Below, one piece after another: positions 1 to 6,852 of a stretch of DNA of 9,396 nt (position 1 is the first letter of the stretch; each line of letters starts with the position of its first letter). The position numbers were made by a program, and so were the translations under genes. Source of the stretch: Pseudomonadota bacterium (lineage in GTDB: Bacteria > Pseudomonadota > Alphaproteobacteria > Sphingomonadales > Sphingomonadaceae); the NCBI GenBank assembly GCA_023424275.1, contig JAFAED010000226.1:1-9396 (forward strand), given 5' to 3'. The notes beneath the pieces were generated by a model, which worked only from the letters and a program-made list of their open reading frames with translations, searched no databases and was not told the origin of the DNA.

Positions 1-3
1 GCA

Positions 4-1380
4 TCAATAATCCCCGTTGGTCAGTGCCGTCACGACATGCGACAGCCCGACGCTGTTCGACCCCTTGACCAGCACGGCGTCGCCCGGGCGGATCAGGTCC
101 CCCAGCCGCCCCGTCGCGGCCGAGTGGGCGGCCACATGCTCGAAATCGATGTGGCCCTCAAGCGCTTTGGCGAGCGGCGCCATCTCTTCGCCGACAAGCA
201 GGGCGAACTGCACGCCTGCTGCGACGAGCGGAGCCGCGAGACCGGCATGATAGGCTTCGGCGCCCGGCCCCAGCTCCTTCATCGCGCCGAGAATCGCGAC
301 CTTGCGGTCGGCGGATTCGGTGCCGAGCTGGCCGATCGTAGCCGCCATCGAGGCGGGATTGGCATTATAGCTTTCGTCGATGACGAGGATATGGCCGCCG
401 GGAACCGCGACCCGGTGGCGTGCGCCGCGGCCGGTGAGCCCGCCCATTTCGGCGAAAGCCAGCCCCGCCGCCGGCAGGTCGCCGCCGACCGCCTTCACGG
501 CGGCGAGCACCGCGAGCGAATTGGCGACCCAATGCGCGCCCGCCTGCGCGATCGTGAAGCAAAGGAGCGAGTCCTGCACCTGCGCAGTGACGAGCGAACC
601 GCCGCGCCCGTCCGAAAGCCAGTCGACCGCGCGGACATCGGCGTCGGCACCGAGGCCGAAGCTGACGACGTGCGCGGCATGCTGTTCTGCCTTGGCGCGG
701 AGCCGCGCATAGTGCGGGCTGTCGAACGGGACGATCGCGGTGCCGCCGGGTTCGAGCCCTTCGAAAATCTCGCCCTTCGCATCGGCAATCGCTTCTTCGC
801 TGCCGAAAAATTCCATGTGCGCGGGGGCGATGGTGGTGACGATCGCGACATGCGGACGCACCATCCGCGTCAGTTCGGCGAGCTCACCCGCATGGTTCAT
901 CCCCATTTCGAACACGCCATAATCGGCGGTCGAGGGCATGCGCGCGAGGCTGAGCGGCACGCCGACATGATTGTTATAGCTTTTGACCGAGCGATGCGCC
1001 TTGCCGGGGCGGAAGCGATCGAGCGCGGCGAACAGCGCCTCCTTCGTGCCCGTCTTGCCCGCCGACCCGGTGACGCCGATGATCCGCCCATGGCTGCGCG
1101 CACGCGATGCAGTGCCGAGCGCGTTCAACGCCGCAGCGCTGTCGGCGACGCGAACATGCGGATGCGCGATTTCGCTTTCGCAGACGATGCCGGCGGCGCC
1201 CGCAGCAATCGCCTTGTCGATAAAGGCGTGGCCGTCGGCAAATTCGCCCTTCATCGCAACGAACAAATCGCCGTTCGTCACCTCGCGCGAATCGAATGCG
1301 ACGCCCTGCACCGTGAAATCGGTGCTGGCGGTGCCGCCGGTAGCCGAAGCGATGGCGCGCGCGGTCCAGAGCGGGTTCAT
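4..1380 (-). CDS. murF: UDP-N-acetylmuramoyl-tripeptide--D-alanyl-D-alanine ligase (MurF)
   Basis: This 458-residue cytoplasmic Mur ligase performs the last cytoplasmic peptide-adding step: ATP-dependent joining of D-Ala-D-Ala to UDP-MurNAc-tripeptide. The layout is the three-domain Mur form. An N-terminal UDP-binding domain comes first, with DSREV near 30-34. The central ATPase follows, with P-loop GVTGSAGKTGTKE at 102-114, YNNHVGVPLSL at 135-145, EMGMNHAGE at 158-166 and a probable carbamylated lysine at K202. The C-terminal domain carries DESYNANPASM at 335-345 and VLVKGSNSVGL at 436-446. The P-loop has Ala and Gly where many homologues have GSNGKTTTK; I take this as a lineage variant because the Gly-Lys-Thr core is intact. 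The ATG overlaps the murE stop by 4 bases (ATGA), and GAGGAGG lies 4 bases upstream (1385-1391). The TGA stop lies at the window edge; mraY is the usual next gene but is not visible. The length is normal and the identification is secure. Confidence 0.97.
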   Translation of the reverse strand: MNPLWTARAIASATGGTASTDFTVQGVAFDSREVTNGDLFVAMKGEFADGHAFIDKAIAAGAAGIVCESEIAHPHVRVADSAAALNALGTASRARSHGRIIGVTGSAGKTGTKEALFAALDRFRPGKAHRSVKSYNNHVGVPLSLARMPSTADYGVFEMGMNHAGELAELTRMVRPHVAIVTTIAPAHMEFFGSEEAIADAKGEIFEGLEPGGTAIVPFDSPHYARLRAKAEQHAAHVVSFGLGADADVRAVDWLSDGRGGSLVTAQVQDSLLCFTIAQAGAHWVANSLAVLAAVKAVGGDLPAAGLAFAEMGGLTGRGARHRVAVPGGHILVIDESYNANPASMAATIGQLGTESADRKVAILGAMKELGPGAEAYHAGLAAPLVAAGVQFALLVGEEMAPLAKALEGHIDFEHVAAHSAATGRLGDLIRPGDAVLVKGSNSVGLSHVVTALTNGDY

Positions 1381-2816
1381 GCCGCCTCCTCGCGCGCAAC
1401 GGCGACATCGTCGAACGGAATGACGCGCATGTCATCGCCGCGGCCGACGATCTGGCCCTGTTCGTGCCCCTTGCCCGCGATACAGATGATGTCGTCGGCC
1501 CGCGCTTCGGCAATGGCGGCGGCGATGGCGGCGCGGCGGTCGCCGATGACGCGGGCATGCGGCGCGCCTGCGGCGATGGCGGCACGGATGGTCGCCGGAT
1601 CCTCGCCGCGCGGATTATCGTCGGTGACGATCAGCACGTCGGCTTTTGCCGCCGCGACCCGGCCCATTTCGGGGCGCTTGGCCTGGTCTCGGTCGCCGCC
1701 CGCGCCGAATACGAGGATCAGCCGACCGCTCGCGTGCGGGCGCAGCGCATCGAGCGCGGCCTCGATCGCGTCGGGGGTGTGCGCATAGTCGACATAGATC
1801 GGCGCCCCGGTGCGGGTGATCGCCGCCCGTTCGAGCCGCCCGCGCACGGGCTGGAGCCTGGCAAGATTGCCGAGCGTCTGCCTAGCATCGCCGCCGGTCG
1901 CGATGACGAGCCCCGCCGAGACGAGCGCGTTCGCGACCTGATAGGCGCCGATCAGTGGGAGATCGACCTTTTGCGTGAGGTCGCCCGCCGCGATGACGAG
2001 CGACTGGCCGAGCTGCGTCGGTTCGCGCGAGACGAGGCGAAGCGCTTCACCCTGTGCGCCGACCGTCAGCAGGCGAACGCCGCGCGCCTTCACCGTTTCG
2101 ATCACCGGCGCCGAATATTCGTCATCGGCCCACACCACCGCCGCGCCGCCGGGCTCGACGACTTCGGAGAAGAGGCGCAGCTTGGCGGCGAGATAGGCCT
2201 CCATCGTGCCATGATAATCGAGATGATCGTGGCTGAGATTCGTGAAGGCCGCGGCCTTCACCGTCAGTCCCTCGGTCCGATATTGATCGAGACCGTGGCT
2301 CGATGCCTCGAACGCCGCATGGGTGATGCCCTCTGCGGCGAGACCCGACATGTTCGACAGGAAGGTCACGATATCGGGAGTCGTGAGTCCCGTCGAAGCG
2401 CTGTCCTGCGAGGTCGTGATGCCCAGCGTGCCGATCGATGCGGCGTTGAAGCCAGCCATGCGCCAGAGCTGGCGCGTCATCTCAACCGTCGACGTCTTGC
2501 CATTCGTCCCGGTGACCGCGACGCAGGTCGCGGGAAAACGGTGAAAGAAACGCGCCGCGATATGGGCGAAAGCGCGGCGGGGATTGGTGTCGGCGATATG
2601 CGCGGCGCCGTCGACGCGCGCTTCCGGCCGTGCGACCACGGCCACGGCGCCGGCCTCGACCGCAGCGGCGATAAAATCCTCACCATTGAATTTTTCGCCG
2701 ACGAACGCGCCGAAGATCGTGCCCGGGGCAACCTTGCGATGGTCGATGGCGAGGCCGGTAACGACCGGGTCGGCGCCTTCCAGCCCTTGATCGTCCAGCA
2801 GCGCGGACAGGCGCAT
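1377..2816 (-). CDS. murE: UDP-MurNAc-L-Ala-D-Glu:meso-diaminopimelate ligase (MurE)
   Basis: A 479-residue cytoplasmic ligase that adds the third amino acid to the UDP-MurNAc-dipeptide, using ATP. Visible motifs are the P-loop GTNGKTST at 103-110, TTPD at 145-148 in the nucleotide-precursor site, HDHLDYHGTMEAY at 196-208, a probable carbamylated lysine at K212, DYAHTPDA at 343-350, GAGGDRD at 371-377 and GKGHE at 448-452. DNPRGEDP at 400-407 is the family signature for meso-diaminopimelate rather than L-lysine, as expected for a Gram-negative. I chose the ATG at 2816 because it forms TAATG with the ftsI stop and has GGGGAAG seven bases upstream (2824-2830). An in-frame ATG at 2840 would add eight mostly basic residues (MEKRGRRI), and its extra codons would cover this Shine-Dalgarno site. 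The stop overlaps the murF start by 4 bases. Confidence 0.97.
   Translation of the reverse strand: MRLSALLDDQGLEGADPVVTGLAIDHRKVAPGTIFGAFVGEKFNGEDFIAAAVEAGAVAVVARPEARVDGAAHIADTNPRRAFAHIAARFFHRFPATCVAVTGTNGKTSTVEMTRQLWRMAGFNAASIGTLGITTSQDSASTGLTTPDIVTFLSNMSGLAAEGITHAAFEASSHGLDQYRTEGLTVKAAAFTNLSHDHLDYHGTMEAYLAAKLRLFSEVVEPGGAAVVWADDEYSAPVIETVKARGVRLLTVGAQGEALRLVSREPTQLGQSLVIAAGDLTQKVDLPLIGAYQVANALVSAGLVIATGGDARQTLGNLARLQPVRGRLERAAITRTGAPIYVDYAHTPDAIEAALDALRPHASGRLILVFGAGGDRDQAKRPEMGRVAAAKADVLIVTDDNPRGEDPATIRAAIAAGAPHARVIGDRRAAIAAAIAEARADDIICIAGKGHEQGQIVGRGDDMRVIPFDDVAVAREEAA
1385..1391 (-). promoter_or_regulatory. Ribosome binding site of murF
   Basis: On the minus strand this reads GAGGAGG, ending four bases before the murF ATG at 1380. 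It lies inside the last codons of murE. It is a strong match to the anti-Shine-Dalgarno sequence and fixes the murF start at the ATGA overlap. Confidence 0.75.
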
Positions 2817-4507
2817 TATTCTTCTTCCCCGTTTTTCCAAAGCAGCGGGGTGAGTTCGGAGACGTCGACGTCGCGGCTTTCGTCGGGGAACACGCCCAGC
2901 ATCGGGCCGGCGCGCATCACCACCTTTTTGACGACCGGCGCGGCGGTGTAGCCTGCGGTGCGCTGACCCGAGCTATAGGCGTTACCCTTTGGCTCGTCGA
3001 TCATCACCACGACGACATAGCGCGGATTGTCCATCGGGAAGGCGGCGGAGAAGGTCGAGACGAGCGAATGGCGGCGATATCCGCCAGCGCCCGGCTTTTC
3101 GGCCGAGCCGGTCTTACCGCCGACGCGGAAACCCGGCGCATCGGCCTGCCGCCCGGTGCCGTCCGAGACGATCAGGCGGAGAAGCTGGCGGATCCGCGCG
3201 CTGGTCGCGGCCTTGAACACGCGACGCCCCTGCGGCGGCGCCTTGTCGCCCAGTTTCATCAGCGTCGCCGGGCGCCAGATGCCGCCGTTGACGAGCGCCG
3301 CATAGCCGCTTGCGAGGTGAAGCGGGGTAACGGCGATACCATGGCCGTACCCCGTGGTCATCGTCGTGACTCGGCCCCAATCCTTGGGCCATAGCGGGAA
3401 GGCACGTTCCTTCAGTTCGATATGCGGCCGACCGTCGAATTCGAGGCTGCGGAACATCGCCTCCATCTTGTCGCGACCGAGTTCGTCGGCAATGCGCGCC
3501 GTGACGATGTTCGAGCTGTGGATCAGCGTTTCGGGCACGTTGAGCCAGCGCCGCGACGGGTGGCTGTCGCGAATCTTGAAGCCCGCGATCGCCAGCGGCT
3601 GGGTCGCATCATAGCGGCGCGCCATGCTGGTCACGGTGCCGGCGTCGATCGCCGCGGCGACGGTGAAGGGTTTGAAGGTCGAGCCGAGTTCATAGAGATT
3701 ATAGGTGACGGCGTTGCGGCGCGTCGCCGGATCGCTTCCGGTCAGCTTGTTCGGGTTAAAAGTCGGCAGCGAAGTCATCGCCGCAACCTCGCCCGTATGG
3801 ACGTCGAGGATGATACCCGCGCCGCCGATCGCCTCCAGGTTGGCGACCGCCGTGCTCAATTCGCTTTCGAGCACCCCTTGGACGCGCGCGTCGATCGAGA
3901 GCGCAAGCGGTTGCCCGCGCGTCGCCTTGTCGATCAACCGCTGGTCGAACGCGCCTTCGACGCCGGTGACACCGTGCCCTTCGGCATTGGTAAAGCCGAG
4001 TACATGCGCCGCGAGCGTCGATTGCGGATAGAGGCGCTCCTTCTCGCGCGGAAAGTCGAAACCGACGTCGCCGATCGCGTTCACTGCGGCGACCTGATCG
4101 GGCAAAGCGCGGCGACGGATATAGGTCGGGCGCGACCCGCTGACCTTTGCCAGCAGTTCCTCACGCGGGGTTTCGGGGAAGATCTTGTGGAGCTCGTCGG
4201 CCAGATATTGTTTGTTGTTCAGCAGCTTCGACGGAACGACGCGGATCGAATAGCCGTCGATGGTACGAGCAAGCGGCACGCCGTTGCGGTCGACGATATC
4301 GGCCCGCGCGGGCACGAAGGCCGTTGCCGTCGCGCCGCCCGACGAGGTGTCGAAAAGCGCGAAATAGAGCAGGCGGACCGACACGAGAAGAAACGCCGCC
4401 GCGAACAGGAGCATCAGGATCATCAAGCGCTGCTGCGCGGTCAGCAATATCTGCTGCCGCACACCAGCGGTTCGGACCCGGGTCGGACGGACGACCAGTG
4501 TATTCAT
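2816..4507 (-). CDS. ftsI: Septal peptidoglycan transpeptidase, class B penicillin-binding protein 3 (FtsI)
   Basis: A 563-residue inner-membrane protein that cross-links septal peptidoglycan together with FtsW and is activated through FtsQLB. A short basic cytoplasmic tail is followed by one membrane span at about 28-50. The periplasmic dimerisation or pedestal region starts with RADIVDRNGVPLA at 68-80. The C-terminal transpeptidase domain has all three active-site motifs: SxxK as STFK at 276-279 (nucleophile S276), SxN as SSN at 331-333, and KTG at 465-467 followed by S468. No PASTA repeats are present, fitting FtsI of Gram-negatives rather than a Gram-positive class B protein. The ATG at 4507 overlaps the ftsL stop by 4 bases (ATGA). 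The upstream sequence has only a weak Shine-Dalgarno match, so translation probably depends on coupling to ftsL. The TAA shares one base with the murE ATG. The location next to ftsL separates it from elongation-specific PBP2. Confidence 0.97.
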   Translation of the reverse strand: MNTLVVRPTRVRTAGVRQQILLTAQQRLMILMLLFAAAFLLVSVRLLYFALFDTSSGGATATAFVPARADIVDRNGVPLARTIDGYSIRVVPSKLLNNKQYLADELHKIFPETPREELLAKVSGSRPTYIRRRALPDQVAAVNAIGDVGFDFPREKERLYPQSTLAAHVLGFTNAEGHGVTGVEGAFDQRLIDKATRGQPLALSIDARVQGVLESELSTAVANLEAIGGAGIILDVHTGEVAAMTSLPTFNPNKLTGSDPATRRNAVTYNLYELGSTFKPFTVAAAIDAGTVTSMARRYDATQPLAIAGFKIRDSHPSRRWLNVPETLIHSSNIVTARIADELGRDKMEAMFRSLEFDGRPHIELKERAFPLWPKDWGRVTTMTTGYGHGIAVTPLHLASGYAALVNGGIWRPATLMKLGDKAPPQGRRVFKAATSARIRQLLRLIVSDGTGRQADAPGFRVGGKTGSAEKPGAGGYRRHSLVSTFSAAFPMDNPRYVVVVMIDEPKGNAYSSGQRTAGYTAAPVVKKVVMRAGPMLGVFPDESRDVDVSELTPLLWKNGEEE

Positions 4508-5103
4508 CGGCCGGACTTGCCCCCCGCCGCTTCGGCCGCTGCCGCACGCTTGAGATCGGCGAGCGTGGATTCGGCAAGCAATTGATCCTCAATCATCTTC
4601 AGCTGTTCGCGCCGGCGCGTCGGCGCCATCCGCGGGGGCGTATCGCTGCGGATCGCGCTTTCAGCCTGCGCCAGCACGACGGGCTTGGCCGCGGGCTTTT
4701 TCGGCGCCGGCTTTTGCACGTCAGCGACAGGCGCGGCGGGCGTTCCGACAGGCGAGACCATCGCCATCAGCACAGGCGCAACCTCGTTCGCGCCGCGCGC
4801 GCGCGGCAGGCGGTCGAGCGAAGCGAGCTGACGCTCGTTCGACAGATATTGCCCGGCATCGGGCGCCGAATAGCCGAAGGTATCGGCGTTCCACTGTTCG
4901 AGCTGGCGCATCGAGGCGCGCACCGCGAGTTCGGATTCAAGGTAACGGATATTGTCGCGCGTCCGGTCGATCTGGCGCTCGATCCGCGTCAGTTCGCTGC
5001 GCGTCGCCGCGACTTTCAGCGACACGGGATAAAGCATCATCGCAAAGATGAGCACGAGCAGGACCAGGCCGATCCCCTGAAGCTTGCGGGCCGCCATCAG
5101 CAT
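4504..5103 (-). CDS. ftsL: Cell division protein FtsL, long form
   Basis: A 199-residue bitopic membrane protein. FtsL forms a coiled coil with FtsB and FtsQ in the periplasm and helps activate FtsW/FtsI. A short N-terminus with R6 and K7 precedes a membrane span at about 10-27. A charged helical, coiled-coil-like stretch follows at about 31-70 ([20 protein letters not shown]). The tail from about 108 to 160 is rich in Ala, Pro and Lys, and a charged helical end spans 163-190. E. coli FtsL has 121 residues, so this tail is a clear extension. FtsL sequences diverge strongly, so the name rests on topology plus position between rsmH and ftsI. The start is set by AAGGAGG seven bases upstream of the ATG at 5103. 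A second ATG at 5097 would shorten the protein by two residues. It overlaps rsmH by 7 bases and ftsI by 4. Confidence 0.88.
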   Translation of the reverse strand: MLMAARKLQGIGLVLLVLIFAMMLYPVSLKVAATRSELTRIERQIDRTRDNIRYLESELAVRASMRQLEQWNADTFGYSAPDAGQYLSNERQLASLDRLPRARGANEVAPVLMAMVSPVGTPAAPVADVQKPAPKKPAAKPVVLAQAESAIRSDTPPRMAPTRRREQLKMIEDQLLAESTLADLKRAAAAEAAGGKSGR

Positions 5104-6080
5104 GACATCGCCTCCTTCGTCGTTGAATGCGCGGGCGCAGCGGTCCGCACCGCGCTGCGCAGCGTCGCCGAGCGCGCACGCGGGTTGCGCGCCTCTTCGG
5201 CCTTGCCCGGACGCACCTTGCGCGCCGGGGTTTCGAAAGTTGCGGCCCGCGCCTGAGAGGTCGGCGCGGGCCGGTGGCGCGAGCCAGCAGCATCGCCACC
5301 GCTGCGCTCGCGCAGGAAATTCTTCACGATCCGGTCCTCGGTGCTGTGAAAGCTGACGACGGCAAGGCGGCCACCGGGACGCAGCAGGCGTTCGGCGGCG
5401 TCGAGACCGGCGACCAGCTCGTCGAGTTCGCTGTTCACATGAATGCGGATCGCCTGAAAGCTCTTGGTCGACGGGTCCTTGGGCGCGCCGGGCGGGTGGC
5501 GCAGCGCCTTGCGGATCACCGAGGCGAGTTCGCCCGTGCGCGTCAGCGGACGCGCGGCGACGATCGCGCGCGCGACGCGGCGCGACTGGCGTTCGTCGCC
5601 ATAGTGAAACAGCACGTCGGCGATCTCTGCCTCGTCGGCGCGGTTCAGCCAGTCGGCGGCGCTTTCGCCCTCCTGCGCCATGCACATGTCGAGCGGGCCA
5701 TCCTTCTGGAACGAAAAGCCGCGCTCATCGCGGTCGAGCTGCATCGACGACACGCCGATGTCGAAGGTGATGCCATCGACGCTTTCGATGCCGTGCTCGG
5801 CAAGCAGACGGTCGATCTCGCCGAACCGGCCGTGGATCAACGTCAGCTTGCCGCCGGCCTGCTCGACCAGCGCCCGTCCTTCGGCGATGGCATCGGGATC
5901 GCGGTCACAGGCGATGACGTCGGCACCCGCAGCGAGCATCGCGCGCGTATAGCCGCCGGCACCGAAAGTCGCATCGACATGGCGCTCACCCGGGGCGATG
6001 GCGAGTGCGGCGATGACTTCTTCACGGAGGACCGGATCGTGACGGGGATCCCGAGGCAGTTCGGGGGAGAGATCGGTCAC
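5097..6080 (-). CDS. rsmH: 16S rRNA (cytosine-1402-N4)-methyltransferase RsmH (MraW)
   Basis: A 327-residue S-adenosylmethionine-dependent methyltransferase that modifies N4 of C1402 in the ribosomal P site. Motifs in order are HDPVLREEV at 14-22, the SAM loop [14 protein letters not shown] at 36-49, DRDPDAI at 59-65, [10 protein letters not shown] at 107-116, [13 protein letters not shown] at 120-132, [11 protein letters not shown] at 212-222, FHSTEDR at 244-250 and [10 protein letters not shown] at 299-308. Length and motif order match the family. FHSTEDR has Thr where most members have Leu. The start is GTG: GTG at 6078-6080 overlaps the mraZ TGA in GTGA, a GGGG-type ribosome binding site lies just upstream, and no ATG is available before residue 48. 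An in-frame extension to 6173 would run over mraZ and add a non-conserved arginine-rich stretch. The end overlaps ftsL by 7 bases. Confidence 0.96.
   Translation of the reverse strand: MTDLSPELPRDPRHDPVLREEVIAALAIAPGERHVDATFGAGGYTRAMLAAGADVIACDRDPDAIAEGRALVEQAGGKLTLIHGRFGEIDRLLAEHGIESVDGITFDIGVSSMQLDRDERGFSFQKDGPLDMCMAQEGESAADWLNRADEAEIADVLFHYGDERQSRRVARAIVAARPLTRTGELASVIRKALRHPPGAPKDPSTKSFQAIRIHVNSELDELVAGLDAAERLLRPGGRLAVVSFHSTEDRIVKNFLRERSGGDAAGSRHRPAPTSQARAATFETPARKVRPGKAEEARNPRARSATLRSAVRTAAPAHSTTKEAMSC
5111..5117 (-). promoter_or_regulatory. Ribosome binding site of ftsL
   Basis: The minus strand reads AAGGAGG here, seven bases before the ATG at 5103. It lies within the end of rsmH and is the strongest Shine-Dalgarno sequence I found in the window. 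It decides the ftsL start against the much longer open frame, which runs upstream to 5685 over rsmH. Confidence 0.8.
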
Positions 6081-6577
6081 TTGCGCCCCTTCCCTTTCGT
6101 GGCATCCCACGAGGCGGCGAGGCGCTGGAGCACCGGATCGGCCTCGGCGCATTCGGCCAAGGTCGGCAGCCACCAGATTTCGAGGCGGCGGCCCGAGCCC
6201 ACAAAAGCCGTCGCGCCGGCATCGCCGACGCGGTCGCGGTGGATGAAGCTGGGAAGGAAGCGACCGCTGTCGTCGAGCGTATAGGGCTCGGTGTAGCTGA
6301 AGCGCTTCTTGAACTCGGCATCCTCGTCGAAGTCGAGGTTACGCAGCCGCGCGGTTTCACGGTCGCGCTCGATCTCGCCGTTCAGCCGGTCGTACTGATC
6401 CTGACCATAAGCGACGAGGCAGGGCAGTTTTTCGTGAAAGCCGACCCAGAGCACGCGCTGGCCGTCCGCAATGAGGGGCACATTGTTGCGGAACTGTGAG
6501 GGGACGGCGATGCGCCCCTTGCCATCGATCGCGGCGAAACTGGTGCCCGCATACTGGCCGGGCGTCACAATCGCCAT
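6077..6577 (-). CDS. mraZ: Transcriptional regulator MraZ
   Basis: A 166-residue DNA-binding protein, first gene of the dcw cluster. In E. coli MraZ represses its own promoter and so affects the downstream division genes. Members form rings carrying two SpoVT/AbrB-like domains per chain. Both half-sites are visible here: [14 protein letters not shown] at 17-30 and [12 protein letters not shown] at 101-112, each with the conserved D-x-x-GR core. A charged linker lies between them (about 60-95). The C-terminal 25 residues extend slightly beyond the compact fold and end in basic KGKGRK. The ATG at 6577 has a G-rich ribosome binding site about seven bases upstream. A TTG at 6610 would add eleven non-conserved residues and is less likely. 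The stop overlaps the rsmH GTG. The periodic GGG boxes upstream are its probable operator. Confidence 0.96.
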   Translation of the reverse strand: MAIVTPGQYAGTSFAAIDGKGRIAVPSQFRNNVPLIADGQRVLWVGFHEKLPCLVAYGQDQYDRLNGEIERDRETARLRNLDFDEDAEFKKRFSYTEPYTLDDSGRFLPSFIHRDRVGDAGATAFVGSGRRLEIWWLPTLAECAEADPVLQRLAASWDATKGKGRK

Positions 6578-6624
6578 CGCTCTGCCCCCCGTATTCGCGC
6601 CACCGGGCAAAACTTCCCCGATCC

Positions 6625-6642
6625 CGGAATCGCAGGATTCCG
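6625..6642 (-). promoter_or_regulatory. Leader hairpin upstream of mraZ
   Basis: A perfect 7-bp inverted repeat: CGGAATC at 6625-6631, a four-base loop, then GATTCCG at 6636-6642. If transcription starts near 6685, it lies in the mraZ leader about 48 bases before the ATG. Each arm holds a GANTC sequence. There is no U-run after it on either strand, so it does not look like a terminator. Its role is unknown. Confidence 0.5.
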
Positions 6643-6691
6643 ACAGACTCGGCTCGGGTGGAGATTGCCCCTCTCCGATTCCTGAGTATCA

Positions 6692-6719
6692 ACTATAGAT
6701 CGGGGTGGAAAGGGGTAAT
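6692..6719 (-). promoter_or_regulatory. Probable mraZ (dcw) promoter
   Basis: On the minus strand TATAGT (6697-6692) matches the sigma-70 -10 consensus at five of six positions. The best -35 at a usable distance is ATTACC (6719-6714), only three of six, with a 16-base spacer. Transcription would start near 6685 and leave a leader of roughly 108 bases before the mraZ ATG. The -35 and spacer coincide with the first two MraZ boxes, which suits autorepression. The weak -35 makes this a proposal. Confidence 0.4.
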
Positions 6720-6736
6720 TTAGGGTGAAATAGGGA
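6702..6736 (+). promoter_or_regulatory. MraZ operator: four GGG boxes at 10-bp period
   Basis: On the plus strand GGGGT (6702-6706), GGGGT (6712-6716), AGGGT (6722-6726) and AGGGA (6732-6736) recur exactly every 10 bases, with 5-base A/T-rich spacers for the inner intervals. E. coli MraZ is known to bind TGGGN-type repeats separated by 5-base spacers upstream of mraZ. The period of one helical turn, the GGG core and the position about 125-160 bases before mraZ fit the same mode of binding. The first base differs from the E. coli consensus (G or A instead of T). Assignment to MraZ is by analogy. Confidence 0.72.
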
Positions 6737-6751
6737 TTCCAACCCCTATTT
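6728..6751. repeat. Imperfect palindrome beside the MraZ boxes
   Basis: AAATAGGGAT at 6728-6737 is repeated in inverted form as ACCCCTATTT at 6742-6751 with a four-base spacer; nine of ten positions pair. The left arm contains MraZ box 4 and the right arm is an inverted GGG box. It could extend the operator. Alternatively, as RNA from the upstream operon, it could form a stem with A-rich and U-rich flanks that acts as a weak terminator. The sequence does not decide between these. Confidence 0.5.
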
Positions 6752-6852
6752 GCGGTAAAACGACCCAATAAATGTCCCAAAAGCAGTCGCACGGCGCAAA
6801 GACACCGCGATCGGACGATCCTCTTCGGGGAAAAATGGGGCGCACCGCGCGT

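Larger units (their letters stand above)
6627..6739. promoter_or_regulatory. Cluster of five GANTC (CcrM-type) methylation sites
   Basis: GANTC sequences occur at 6627-6631 (GAATC), 6636-6640 (GATTC), 6646-6650 (GACTC), 6677-6681 (GATTC) and 6735-6739 (GATTC). Two lie in the leader hairpin and one in the palindrome by the MraZ boxes. In alphaproteobacteria the cell-cycle methyltransferase CcrM modifies GANTC, and the regulator GcrA acts at methylated promoters. At the window's base composition I estimate less than one site in a stretch of this size. The sites are plain to see; methylation and regulation here are inference. Confidence 0.5.

Noticed and set aside
37..1788. 583-codon plus-strand open frame opposite murF and the end of murE
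   Set aside because: It lies antisense to two clear Mur ligase genes. The product is Arg/Ala/Gly-rich with no recognisable domain, as expected from high-GC antisense frames.
2817..2840. Upstream ATG at 2840 as the murE start
   Set aside because: It would add eight residues (MEKRGRRI) that cover the ribosome binding site of the better ATG at 2816, which forms TAATG with the ftsI stop.
1464..2951. 495-codon plus-strand open frame opposite murE
   Set aside because: Same pattern: arginine-rich composition, no motif, fully covered by murE and the end of ftsI.
3422..4585. 387-codon plus-strand open frame opposite ftsI
   Set aside because: Antisense to conserved FtsI coding sequence; composition is arginine-rich and has no domain.
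4504..5685. Long upstream extension of the ftsL frame to 5685
   Set aside because: The extension overlaps conserved rsmH and is arginine-rich. The strong AAGGAGG before 5103 and the membrane span right after it mark the true start.
5127..6284. 385-codon plus-strand open frame opposite rsmH and mraZ
   Set aside because: Antisense shadow of two well-supported genes, with no supported start or motif.
6578..6610. TTG at 6610 as the mraZ start
   Set aside because: It gives an eleven-residue Gly-rich extension before the usual MraZ N-terminus; the ATG at 6577 has a G-rich ribosome binding site at good distance.
6829..6852. Possible terminator after the five-span membrane gene (GCGC stem with a later T-run on the minus strand)
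   Set aside because: The stem is only four base pairs around a three-base loop, and CCCA separates it from the five T residues, so it is too weak to call.
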